DNA of 64,000 nt from positions 10,984,836-11,048,835 of the forward strand of contig OX291552.1 of assembly GCA_946406115.1 (NCBI GenBank), in the 5' to 3' direction. The notes below the pieces were generated by a model. It was not told where the DNA came from, did not search any database, and saw nothing but the letters and a program-made list of their open reading frames with translations. This stretch comes from Apoda limacodes (Eukaryota; Arthropoda; Insecta; Lepidoptera; Limacodidae). The translations under genes and the position numbers were made by a program. Of the stretch, positions 12,101 through 23,656 are shown in pieces (position 1 is the stretch's first letter; each line of letters opens with the position of its first letter).

Positions 12101-15100
12101 GGACATAGCACATATTTTTTATCCCAAAAAAGTTCCCGCCGGAGTCACTATAACCGAATTCCACTTAAACAAACTATAACTGTAGCTATAGCTTGCTAAA
12201 GCATACTCTTTAATTATAATCAGGGAGTTGCTGTAAGGACCCCACACCGATAACCAAAATTAAGGCCAGTAGAGCTGCTTGCAAAAGCTGGTAGTCTATA
12301 TTTTGTAATGATATATTATCGTTTTAGTTTGAAATATATATACTAAAACTTCATATTGCGACAAAGAAGCTTGTTGGCCTATTTTTTGCTGCAAGGATAA
12401 CTGAACACACTTATTCACGTCGTCACGGTGCATACAGGTTTTTGATTAAGATCATAGACTTAGTGTTCTGTAATCTGACCTATGGACTGCACAATAACCT
12501 CCCAAAATTGACCATCTTTAGGAAGAGACAAAGCAAACCCTTGGTGTCTTTTCTCTTTCTATCAACATCCACCAGTTTGTTTTTTTATGTTTATAAACAA
12601 GTTACAAAGAGACAAGAGACGGAGGGTTCGTTTGGTCTTTATCAAACTTGCGACCATTTTTATTTCCTCCTGTACTTTCAGTCTATGGTGCAGATAGCTG
12701 CATGGAAATAGATGGACAAAGCAACATTTATCCCATTTGAGAGATCCTACGGGTATAGGTTTTTCTGTAGGTAAAACCGCGGGGCACATTTAGTTATTTA
12801 TAAAATGGCTCGAACCTCTGCTTCATCAGCCTTAATGAGAAGGAGAAGGCGTTAACAATACTAGTTTTGGTACAACGATCTCTGTCCAAGGTAGCTAACG
12901 ACTAACTCAGAAATGGTATAGAATTTGCACAAAGGAGCATCGTATTTTATTTGATAGCAAAGAAATGACTTAAGGTCCTTATTAGTTGTAAAAACTAGGT
13001 GTACTATTAGCGTGCGACTACTAACTATTATGTTTGTGGGACAGAATACCATCGGCCAAATTTGGACGTTACGGGAACTCATTCGTAAGATCTCTGACCA
13101 ACCCTATGGGGATAAGTGTCGTGATGAAATATATATACTAGCAGACCGGGCAGACGTTGTCCTGTATCTGACTACAGCGACATCTGCTGGGCTGATTTGT
13201 TAATCCAAACCATACAAGGCGCCATCCAAACGCATACAAAAAATCGGTCCCGCCGTTTAGGAGGAGTACAGTGACATACACACGTACAGTAGAATTAATA
13301 TATATAAAGATATAACATACATGCATGCATACAGCATTACTACAAATTCTAGAATTCAGACACTTAACTCTTCTTATCGTAAGGGTTTCTTTTTATAATT
13401 TTGGTAAGGCACCCCAAAACGAATATTGCTATAAAACTTTTACACAATGTCTGAATGAACAATGAACACTATGTACACACTTTTTAATGAATCTGGATAA
13501 TGTTGATTTATTTATCATTTTTAAATGTTTAATTTAATTACAGGAAAAATTCCTCCAAATCGCGATGGATTCCGACAGTACCAATACTGAACAGATGTCT
13601 GAAAAAAAATCAAAAAAACATAAGAAACACAAAAAATCAAAAAAGTCTATAACACTTGATGAGTTTCTAAGCATGAATACGGATGTTTTTGGGGAAGGTA
13701 TTGATGTTCAAGGTATAGAGGAAGTTCCCACACAAGTGGTAGCTAAACAGTTAAAAACTAAAAGACCTCCTATACCCAAAACTGGTTTAAAAATGGTTTC
13801 TGCAACTGACTTAGAAAAACTTAAAAAACAAGGAATTATTGTGAAGGCTAAATCTGGAAAGAATGTTACCCCTATGCATGGTCTTAAAGTTGGAAGTAAA
13901 ATACAAAGTCACTCAGGATTAAGTGAAGTAAAAGCTTCTCTTATGCCAAGTATACCATCTGAATCTCAGAAAAATGCCATTAGTACTTCAAGTAATGAAG
14001 TTTTATCCAAGTTAATAAATCAGAGTAATAACCAAATCAGAATAGTGAAGAAACCTGTTCAAGAACTTGTAGGCTCAGCTTACGAAGAAGTCAGCCAATA
14101 TATTTCAGACAAAATAGAACAGTCTACCACAGACACCATACTAACCGATAAGGCAAATATGCAACTAAAAAGTATAGAAAAGACTGATAATATAACAAAA
14201 AATGACTCCCAAAAAGAAACTGATAGAATAAATAATTGTGAAGACAGGTCAGAAAAAGACGATTCAGAAAATGTTTCAAATGATGACAGCTCAGGCAATA
14301 ATGAATTAACTAATATGGCCAGTGGCACTTTAACTAATGAAGCAGTGCCTGACACTGAAGATGTTAATGATTCCAATGAATTTAGTGGAATACTCGAAGA
14401 AAATAGAACTCACACTCCCACTGACTGTATTGATGAAGTTCCCGAAATAAACTCAGAAAACTGTAATGATTGTGAAAAAAATACAAATACTTATCATGAT
14501 TGCAGTATTCCAGCTAACACAGATAACTTAAGTTTGTCTCCCGTAGATCATTTAAGAAATATAAATCAACACATAACATTTAAATCTTTGAAATCGTCTA
14601 ACAATGATTTGATCAATGAGAAACACAATTTAATACAACAAGTTGAAAGTGAAAAACCTTCAGATACCATTTCAAATTATGAAAATGATGAAACCTGTGA
14701 AGCACAATTGGAAAATTCCAAAAAATTGATTGTTAGTAATGAAACTTTAAGTCTTCAGAATAAATTTGCCATAAAACCTTTAGACGCGTTGAAGCATTTA
14801 GGCAACCTAACAATTAAGTCTGTAAATCACCCAAGAAGTCCAGTGCATGATAATAGAAGTGATAAACTATTACAAAATGATACTGAAGATTCGCAAAGTG
14901 ATGCTGAAATGGAAGAGGTAATAAAAGATAGAGTCTGTGAGACCAGTTCAAAGCAACTTAACAATTCAGTTAAATTGATGAATCCCAAAGAACAAAGTTC
15001 TGTTGATGCATTAAAAAATCTTAGCAAACTTATAACAGTAAAACCAGTCAAACAGTCTCCCAAACTTAACCCTGAAGAATACGCTGACGATGAAAATAAT

Positions 15101-17407
15101 GAAGAAACCCCCTTTAATGTTACTGTTAAGAAGACTGATAGCCAATGTAATAGTTTAGCAAATAAAAACAAAGTGGTTAACACTAACAATATATCACCGG
15201 TTCAAGATCTACCATTGCAAAATTCTCCCATAAAATTAAATTCAAACATAAATATTCAGTCAAAAGGTTACTCATCGCCTACCAATAAACAATTAGTACC
15301 ATATAATAAAGAAAAACTTACAGAAGAAAGTTCCATAAAGCCTCAACACACAGACATTTTTAAACATCTTAAAAACGTGACTGCCAAGCCTTTAATAGTA
15401 ATGAAAAACATTAATCAAGCTACTGCAAAATCCTCCATGCAATCTGTGAATATAATGAAAAAACAAATTATTCAACAATGTACAAAAACAGAGGAAGTAA
15501 AAAAGGAAGTTGAAATATTTAATGTTGATGATTCAGACAGTGATAGGGAAGAAACAATGTTTAAAAATGCTGCACCCAGCTACACGGTAAATAAAATGAA
15601 AATGGTAGAATCCATGAAGAAAATAAATCAAAATATTACTATGAAATCTGTGAATCAACAAATGAACAAAAATTTAGAAAAACAAACAATTACCTCAAAT
15701 ATAAAGAAAGACGGAATTCAAAGTATGAAATCCGAAAGTTTCAGCAAAAGTATTGAGAAATCAACAATATCATCTCCAGACGCGGGAAATAATTCTATCC
15801 TTCAAAATGCACTGAAAAATTTAGGTAGCAACATTACTATAAAATCAAAAAATGCCTCATCGAACGTCTATATTAAATCTCCCGAGCAGCATAACGAGGA
15901 TTCTATGGAGAATGAAAACATGGACGATATTGATAGTGATTCAGATTACATTCCTGGTAAAGTGAAGATTACAGAAATTACTGAAGATAATATAAGCGAT
16001 GATGAATTCCCTGAGGATCAATTGAAAAACAAGAGCACGAAAATAAAAGATGATACAAAGCAATCTCTACACCATCTTCAACCGTTCAGTGATGAAGATG
16101 ACTTCGATGATATTGATAATGCAGCATCATTCACTGATGTAGTAACTGATGCCGAATGCAAAACAAAAACAATCCCAAATAAAGCTCATCAAAATAACCT
16201 ACCAGAATCCTCTTACAAAGAAAGTCTTAAAAATATTGGTAAAAATATAACTATAAAGTCGATTAGTGACAGAAAAAATGATAATGGATATGATTATAAA
16301 ATTAATAATGAAATATGTGAAGATACTCCAGAATTGCCTGAGGGCTTGGGCAAAGAATTGACTATAAAACCCTTTAAACAAAATAAAACATCACATCAAA
16401 ATACTGTTAAAGGATTGGGTAATCAAAGTAGTTCAGATTCTACAAACCATACTGTTCCTAATCAAAAAGTGTCAATACCGGGAAATGAAGTTAACACAAT
16501 CAACAAAGAAGTAACTGTAAAAACTTATCAAACAGAAACCGTCATAGAAGAAATAACAACTACGGTAACTAAAACAATTAGGACAGTTAATTCTACTAAA
16601 CAAGAAGTACAAAATAAAAATCAAATAACAACACAACCAGTAAAAGTGCAAAAATTTACCCAAAATGTAAGACCTAATTTACAAGTTAAGAATCCTCAAG
16701 GAATGGCTGTAAGGCATACATTACCTACAGTCCAACCTAGAATGAGAAACACAATAAATCCAGTTAGACCAGCAATTCCAGCTATTAGACCTTCTAATCA
16801 AATAGTTCCAGTGAGGCCGGGTGTAAATTTAACTAGGCCTAGAATGCCAGTAGCAAATAGAATGGTTTCTTCACAGATTAGTCAAGCAAAACCTGTCATT
16901 GGCAAACCATTAAAAATATCGCCCAATGTAATGAATGCTGCATTAAAAAGGCCTATGCCGAACCAAGCATGTGGACCGGTTAAAAGATCCAAAGAAATTA
17001 CTGCACTTGAATCCGGTATGTCATTACCCAATAGCAAATGTACAGTAAATTATGCTTCTACTTCACACATGAGTAACACCAGTTTTGTGAGTAAAACTAT
17101 TAAAGGTAATTCTGTAGTATCTACACAAATGAAATCTGAAATGAGCAGTAGCACACAGCAATGTTTCAGTAAACTTAACAACGTAACTGGACTAAAGATA
17201 GTTAAAAGTAATCAAGCGAAACAAGTTACGAAAATAGAAGAAAAATGTGACAGTGCGTCAAAACGAACTTTAGATGCAATAGAAATGTTGCAAAAACAGG
17301 GACTTTTAGTGAAAAAACCTCGTTTAGATTTTAATGACGATAGTGAACATTCAAATTCAGGTGATGAAGACACTAATAATTATACAGTAGAAGAATTTGA
17401 CGACTAG
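6177..17407 (+). CDS. Six-finger C2H2 zinc-finger protein with a long repetitive low-complexity tail
   Basis: Seven coding exons: 6177-6280, 6359-6587, 8190-8381, 8918-8983, 10108-10262, 11719-11812 and 13544-17407; all introns are GT-AG and all phases join, giving 1567 residues. The start follows an in-frame stop; a second in-frame ATG lies at 6201. Six C2H2 fingers: C17/C20/H33/H37, C71/C74/H87/H92, C101/C104/H117/H121, C134/C137/H150/H155, C183/C186/H199/H204 and C217/C220/H233/H237. Introns 1, 2 and 4 each cut through a finger. The last exon codes about 1290 residues: a basic patch 'KKHKKHKKSKKS' near residue 305 (likely nuclear localisation), then a polar, Asn/Lys/Ser-rich tail with about eleven copies of a motif like 'LKNLGxNITIKS', and an acidic C-terminus ('EEFDD'). 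Probably a nuclear DNA- or chromatin-binding protein; this is inference from the fingers. I do not recognise the orthologue. Confidence 0.9.
8600..8690 (-). repeat. tRNA-like fragment, probably a SINE relic
   Basis: On the minus strand 'ggttcaagcc' resembles a pol III B box and lies downstream of 'ttggttagtggcctaag', which resembles an A-box/D-arm region. It has no convincing full cloverleaf, so it is more likely a tRNA-derived SINE remnant than a tRNA gene. It is in intron 3 of the zinc-finger gene. Confidence 0.3.
8767..8827. repeat. Perfect 23-bp hairpin in intron 3
   Basis: 'aggcctgtgattctaaaagt' plus three more bases (8767-8789) is repeated as its exact reverse complement at 8805-8827, with a 15-bp AT-rich spacer. 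It is about 90 bp upstream of exon 4. It may be a tiny foldback element. Confidence 0.8.
9040..9608 (+). repeat. Minisatellite, about seven diverged units of 68-91 bp
   Basis: Each unit contains 'ttctactacac' followed by 'acccatcaca', 'atgtct' and then 'tgtgtgtgtatg-aaagaat'. The 'cttctac/tttctac' landmark falls at 9091, 9182, 9250, 9334, 9418, 9506 and 9585. It lies in intron 4 of the zinc-finger gene, just after exon 4. The ORFs on both strands across it are products of the repetition. Confidence 0.9.
10440..11245 (-). repeat. Composite of interspersed repeats in intron 5
   Basis: 10450-10720 carries typical SINE/RTE-like text ('ccaaatcggtcgagccgttc', 'gtatgtccgtctctatatgt'). 11085-11245 is a reverse-orientation copy of the repeat at 1722-2415 ('gatggactcctaaactactg', 'ctatctgttatttgatcc', 'gttcgccgggaccgctag'). 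No coding potential was seen. Confidence 0.55.
11524..11556. repeat. (TG)n microsatellite
   Basis: A short, slightly interrupted run of GT repeats in intron 5. Confidence 0.8.
11930..12190 (+). repeat. Interspersed repeat in intron 6
   Basis: The text 'actaatattatatactatta' to 'aagtttgaatgtgagagatc', then 'catccgattgagctaagatt', resembles the 3' half of common lepidopteran SINE/RTE-like repeats. Boundaries are uncertain. Confidence 0.4.
13135..13315 (+). repeat. 'ctagcagaccgggcagacgt' interspersed repeat in intron 6
   Basis: It starts 'ctagcagaccgggcagacgt' and ends 'gcatacaaaaaatcggtccc' ... 'gccgtttaggaggagtacag', then 'tagaattaatatatataaag'. This layout (a 'ctag..' head, a 'cggtcc.gccgtttagga' core and an AT tail) is that of a lepidopteran SINE/RTE-like family. 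Confidence 0.55.
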
Positions 17408-18240
17408 GTAAGTCGTTAAACCTGATATAATTAGTGTATGTACGTTTTTCCAGATTTATTTAATTAAGACATTTTAATATTAAGTATGGTCAGATTTATT
17501 TGCATAATTGGTGTGATTGTGAGTAGATGTTATGATCTAAGGTGTTTGATATTCATTGTGGTTGATAGTAGGTGTACTCTCTAAAACAAATCGGTTGAAT
17601 AATTTCTTATAGTTTCTCTTTTTAATTTTGTTTTCTTTACATCACATAATAAAATTCTAGGATATATAAGCTTGTAAGCATTGCCCATAAATTAAATGTG
17701 TTCCCGTTGTTCAGGAAACCAGAAGTTGGTTTCTGAATTTACAAAATGTTAAAAATATGAAAGGCATTAGATAAAAGCGATTCGGATTTTTTAATACAAA
17801 CTTTATTATTTTGAGAGTTTGCTAATGCATGATCAGACTAAGATAGCATGATGCATAAATATAGTATCGAGTGCACAGGAAAAGGACAAGTATACGTATA
17901 GTTCCTATTTTATGCTATTTTCAAAATAATAAAAAAAATTGGAAAAATAATTGTTTAAAAAATTATACCAAAAGTTTTTCATAATATCCCTCCTTCACTC
18001 TAAACTGTTTTGATAACTTTTGTAGGTTTTAAGTAAAACCTAATAAATAAACTTTAAAAGCACTTAAAAAAATACAACCAAGCAAAATAATATCAGTAAT
18101 TTTGGGCTTTGACGGAAAAGGGTTGTCCCCTGCATTATGATGTGGTTGCATATCCAGCAACTGCTAACCCCTTCTGTGAAACAAAACCGTAAATATATTT
18201 ATACATATACGTATATGTTATAATTGTAATAAAGTTTGTT
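17408..18240 (+). other. Probable 3' UTR and polyadenylation region of the zinc-finger gene
   Basis: The stop codon TAG (17405-17407) is followed at once by 'gtaagt', a consensus splice donor, so a 3'-UTR intron may start here. Canonical AATAAA signals occur at 17648-17653 and 18228-18233; either could end the transcript. No other feature was recognised. Confidence 0.45.
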
Positions 18241-18939
18241 AAGAAATATCTGAGCCGCATTCTCCTTAAAAATCTAACTTATTTACAAGGCACTAAATTT
18301 TTTTTTTTTTTGTTTTTGTGTGATAAGTTTTTGCACGTTTGTTTGTTTTCAAGATAAGATGAAGTATGTAGGAATAAGGATTTATGAGAATTGACGGGAG
18401 TTGTGACATGAGATACAAAATTAGACAATTTATTTTCTAAGACTCAAAAGTGACTGGTCCCCTACACAGCTTAACTGTGTTGATTAATAAATTTGTACAG
18501 TAGCTTAAGTAATTTTATTGATTAGTTACTTTACTATAAATATTCATGATAGAGATAAGAATAATTATTTTTTTGTTAGCATTCATATTTGTTCAATTCG
18601 AGTATATATTTAATTTGTAAAATTATAAGAATTTATGTGGTATCCAAGTTTTCTTATTTCCTAAATATTTTGATACAAATTATGCCTCTGTCTAAACTTG
18701 AGCTAACACCTTTTTTTCACTTAAGGATTTATGGACAGAACAGAACAGACTTTAGAATAATGTAGTGTTCATAACATTTTACTAAATCAACACATCTCCT
18801 GATTGTATTTTATGTAAATAAAGGTCACAATAATATTCAAGAACCCACATATAAACAAATATTCTTGCCAAAATTTTAATATAATTTGAACTGAGTTTTT
18901 TTTCTCAAAATCGAGTTTTAACAGTTGTAAACGAGCATT

Positions 18940-19320
18940 TTGCAGTCAATTAGCTACACTGTGTTAACCAAGGGGTGAAAGTGACTAATTACCGACGAGG
19001 GTGTAGTTTGAGCACACGAGGTGGGAATCGTCTTTCATCCCGAGTGATACATAGTGCTTTACACTACAAATGCGAGGATAATAAAATATAATTAATTAAA
19101 GTCCTAATTTACTTAACAAATATATTAATTCACTTTTATAAACATAGATGGCGCTGTACCGAATAATTACAAGCTATGGTTATGTTTTCTGTTGTTTATA
19201 AATAGTGAGTTATTTTATCAAAGTTCGCTTTTATAACCACAGATTGCACTGTACCGAATAAAAAGAAGCTATTTAACGGATGAGCCTAAACATGTCAATT
19301 TTTATATCAGTCTGTATAAT
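18940..19320 (+). repeat. Interspersed repeat
   Basis: Blocks such as 'ccgacgagggtgtagtttga', 'ggaatcgtctttcatcccga' and 'atagatggcgctgtaccgaa' are typical of a common lepidopteran repeat (from memory). The 'atagatggcgctgtaccgaa' block recurs in variant form about 100 bp downstream. Confidence 0.45.
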
Positions 19321-20460
19321 CCTATTACAAGACTCGATAAGCGAACACGACAGCATCGTACGTAGGTTTTTGCTTCTTATTTTTTGGTTTCCAACCAAAG
19401 TGATAAAAACGAACCTTGGTATGCCTTCGGTGTCTGTCTATGTGTCCCAGGAGTAATTAATATTAATCTCGGTAAAAGTTAAAGTGTATACAAATGTGGA
19501 TTCGATTCGATTGAAAACCTTGTTAAGGGTAAATAAGTTAACCATACAAAATTAATTTGCCATAATTTTCGCAGTTCCCCTTAATTTAACTTTGTAGTAA
19601 CGATTTTAGTGTCATTAGTATTTTCTAAGCCAAATGTTGCTTCGTTTAGGCCTGTCTGGTGCTATTTTAAATGTCTAAACCTAACACATAAAAAGTAAAA
19701 AAAGGCCCAAACGTACTAGGTACCGCCACCAAAGCACTTATCAATCAACTATGACATTATTTATTTAAGCACACATATTCCGTGCACATACATTAAACAC
19801 TTCATATAAATAACGAATGCAGTAACTTGAGTGACAGACAACAACTAAACTAACAAGCGACAAGTATCAATGAACTATGAAACATTACTGACTGAATTAA
19901 TTCAGGTACTAGATTCACTTGTACTGTTCTTTCGTAAAATAGATTTTATGTTGTGGACTTTAAAGTCGTAATTAATACAAGGCACGAAACGCTTAGGTCT
20001 TGTATTTCCTAGATTTCGAGGTCTGATGTTAGATGCGTTCATCGTAAAACAACTGAGGTAGAAGTAAATTCTTTCCAGCGCTGAACGCAGCGCTGTGACC
20101 GAACGATTACGCGAAGCATTTGTTTCATTCTCTCTCTTCCATAGTTTGTTTCTTTGCTGTCGCACATCTCCGAAAAGAATAGTTCAGTCTAGTACAGTAC
20201 CGGGAATTAATTCCTTTTCATTCATCATTCATGTACTACACAAGACTACTCTAAACGGGCAAGAAAGTAATAATCTCTGCAAACACGTACTTTCAACCCT
20301 ATTTTTGACTATGCATGAATGTTCTCTCAGAGCATGAGTAGTGTAAATAAATATACACAAGTGTAAACAGTTTCATACAAACAACCGGCTGCAAGGGCAT
20401 TCTGTGGAGATTTGCTATCTCTCCTACTTAATATTTGTAATACTAGCCAAGTTTCCCTAT
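19321..20460. other. Intergenic, nothing recognised
   Basis: AT-rich noncoding DNA. Two overlapping ORFs of about 80 codons (19902-20337) show no family signature or splice context. Confidence 0.5.
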
Positions 20461-20469
20461 CGTAAGGCC

Positions 20470-21614
20470 ATTCAATTCAATTCAATTCAATTCAATTCAA
20501 TATTATTTTATTGGCTACAATAATTGAGCACTTATGAATGTCACTACGCCCTCGGTTCGTAAGTCTACAGGGCGGGAGACCTTGTACTGAGAAGAACCGG
20601 CAAGAAACTCAGCAAGGGCATTTCTTTTCTCCCTTTCTTTTACAGCGTCCAATTAAAATATTGGAAAATGCCCTCCCTATCATAAAAGGACACTTTCCAT
20701 TACAAACATAAAAAAACATGAAATATAAAGCACAAGCACACCATAAAAAAGTATCTAATATAAACAAAAGACAGTTTATGTATTCATCACTAAGAAATAA
20801 TCAATGTCTTACAGTATTAATAAACAAAACAAAAAAGTAAGACTAAATACTAAGAATACCAAGAAGTTTGCAAGAGCAGACCAGCCTCCACAGGCGGCAC
20901 CCGTTCACGAGTATGACACATGAATCAGCCGTCGTTTCGCTCAACCATGTTTTAGGGAACGTAATGACCCGACACACACGCCACCACCGCAGAGACACTT
21001 TGAGAGAGCATGACACACTCAAGCAACTCCAATAAAACTTCGATTGTACTAGTTACAATGTGTGTAGTAAAGGAACAAAATATAAGAGGAGAAGATTGGA
21101 AGGTTCGCAATGCTTTACTACCGAGCAGCAACGGCAATAAACTCACTAGTTAATCTTTTATACATCATATTAAAATACAATATAGCCTTACACTAGGTAA
21201 TAACATAATATACAATGTTTTAAATTTAAAAAAAATAATATTTCAAATGCCCCAATACAAATCAATTAAGTTCTAATTTTTTCAAGCATTTTTATCATTT
21301 ATGTATTCATCAACTTTGTAATAGCTTTTTTTCATTAAAATATCTTTGACATATATCTTAAATTTATTTAAGGGTAAATTAACCACATGTTCTGGAATTT
21401 TATTGTAGAAAAATATACTTTGTATTGCGAAAGAGCTATGTACCTTCTGAAGACGACATTTTGGAACTACCAATTTATCCTTATTCCTTGTATTAACACT
21501 GTGGAGGTCACTATTTTTTGCAAATAAGTGACAATTTTGGCGTACATACATTATACAAGCAAAGATATATTGGCAAGAAACAGTTAAAATATCAATTTCC
21601 CTGAATATTTTCAT
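20470..21614 (-). mobile_element. 3' end of a CR1/Jockey-type LINE with (TTGAA)n tail
   Basis: On the minus strand an ORF from 21614 to 21282 reads 'ILTVSCQYIFACIMYVRQN' ... 'NTRNKDKLVVPKCRLQK' ... 'FFYNKIPEHV', the C-terminal end of LINE ORF2. It aligns with '[18 protein letters not shown]' and '[15 protein letters not shown]' in the LINE at 54549-54809. After the stop comes a 3' UTR of about 0.8 kb that contains 'gagtttcttgccggttcttc', found in variant form near 55131, and 'aataaaat', and ends in six TTGAA units (20470-20500). The element is strongly 5' truncated, so only the RT C-terminus and 3' UTR remain. Confidence 0.85.
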
Positions 21615-23317
21615 TGCTCCTTCTTACAGTGAGAATAAATAGCAAAATGCTCGTAAATAAGTTAGTGATTTTCAGTTTGTGGGTACTTGTGTACTTGTTT
21701 GTCAATTACTGTATTTCTGTTACAATTTAAATAAGATTGCTTTATTAAACATTTATGTTGAACTTATGCACTGTCGGACTAATATAATTTAATTTTGTTG
21801 TTTTTTAGTACTTACAATAAATAATATTTTATGTATTTGGCCACAATTGTTATCTGTAAAAAAGTGATAACTTTATCTCCAAACACAGTCTAATTCACAT
21901 GTACCTATGTTAAGATTGGAAGAGATGGTCATTTCCTCGTGAGGGGCTGCTTAGTAGTTGGTCGTAAACGGTTTTTAAGAAACTTAACAGAATAGCCATC
22001 GTAATACTAACTTTCGCAAGTTACCATAATATCATAATAGACAATAAAATTAACCTTTAAACACTAGCGCCTAAAATTCTAACGCAATCACTCGCGCTCC
22101 ATACGAAATGGACACCATTTTCAAAGTTATAAGACAAGTCCTTATATGGAATCCAAAGTTTTTTATTCCAATACTTGAAAAAAGTAGGCATTTAGTAATA
22201 ATAAAAGTTCAATCAAATTCAAACTAATGAGATAAAACTTTACAACTTAGGAATTGTTACTTTATAGACAATTTTTACAAATCATAACCAAAAAATTTTG
22301 CGCACTGGAACCTTATTTTCTTGTCCTTAGACGTTGGAAACACGATACACCTCCCTTTTGAAGTCGATGGTAGCAATGACGCAAATAAGCCAAGACGCTC
22401 AAGACTTGCGCGGTCCGCGTGGAGTCCCAGGTGTACTATACAGACATAACCACACAGCACCGGGTCACGCCTGCATCTGTTTCAAGATGCGATGAGTGTT
22501 TTAGAAAGCTACTCAATGATCTATGAAAAGTAAAAAGGACAGTAACACTTTACTCATAGGCTTTTTGATGCGGGAGGTAAAGTAATTTGTAAATGCACAA
22601 ACTATTACAATATTTCAAGTTTTTGGAATGCATTGCTTTATTATTTTGTATATGTATTTGATATAGGTAATTAAGTTATTATGATTGTAGATATATGTTT
22701 TAAGTTAAATAGGTCGCAATGGAAGACGCGTATTATTTTTTTCACCAATAATTTAAATTAAGTTTTACTGGAGTTGTTACTGTTTTTAATGTGTTTAACA
22801 ATAAAAAAGATGTGAACATACCTTGAAAATCTTTTACTGCTTAACTTGTATTTCTTATAAGGGCGATTAGGATTTTTATGTAAATGTGCTAAAAATCTTT
22901 GTACATCATATAAATTAGTTTGAAATGTATTTGTTATATTATTCTTAAGTAATTTATATCATAATGACACCATGACTCCTTAAAACTTTTCTTTTTAGTA
23001 TGGAATTTGACGTTATTACCATTTTTAGTCACTTTCTTTTACTTTTTAGCTACAACGTCAACCAACTACTAAAAAACAACCGATTATAAGTATTTTACCT
23101 ACTTTCATTACATGAAAATGCAATACACGGTTTAAAAAATGTACAAGTGTTGAAACAATGGTCTCTTTTATTTCTAATATTTAGCATTTAGCATATAAAT
23201 ACAATAAATGAAAATCACACAGTAAGGTAAAAGACAAAAGTAAGTTTTATAACATACTAACTTATGCCAGCAGCTCCACCCGCCCTAAATTCTGTTATCG
23301 GTGTAAGATTTTAACGG
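21615..23317. other. Intergenic, nothing recognised
   Basis: AT-rich noncoding DNA with stop codons in all frames at short intervals. No gene, tRNA or clear repeat was identified. Confidence 0.5.
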
Positions 23318-23386
23318 CAACTCTATAATTATACAACTCTATAATTATACAACTCTATAATTATACAACTCTATAATTATACAACT
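23318..23386. repeat. Tandem repeat, 16-bp unit, about 4.3 copies
   Basis: The unit 'caactctataattata' is repeated four times without visible change and followed by a partial unit. The homogeneity indicates recent expansion. Confidence 0.95.
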
Positions 23387-23397
23387 ATAATTACAAA

Positions 23398-23656
23398 AAA
23401 AATCGGCCAAGTGCGAGTCGGACTCGCGCATGAAGGGTTCCGTGCTATCTATAAAAACGAAAAAAAAATCACGTTTGTTGTATGGGATCCCCCTTAAATA
23501 TTTATTTTATTCTGTTTTTTAGTATTTGTTGTTATAGCGGCAACATAAATAAAATAAAATGGTTCATGAGATACAGCCTGGTGACAGATGGACGGACAGC
23601 GGAGTCTTAGTAATAGGATCCCGTTTTTACCCTTTGGGTACGGAACCCTGAAAACA
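23398..23656 (+). repeat. 'gtgcgagtcggactcgcgc' interspersed repeat, copy 2
   Basis: It runs from 'ggccaagtgcgagtcggact' to 'accctttgggtacggaaccc', with the internal blocks 'aaatcacgtttgttgtatgg' and 'gagatacagcctggtgacag'. It appears to be the least degraded of the three copies in the window. Confidence 0.75.

Noticed and set aside
14080..15189. Long antisense ORFs inside the last zinc-finger exon (98 and 120 codons)
   Set aside because: They mirror the biased codons of the real plus-strand reading frame and have no independent support.
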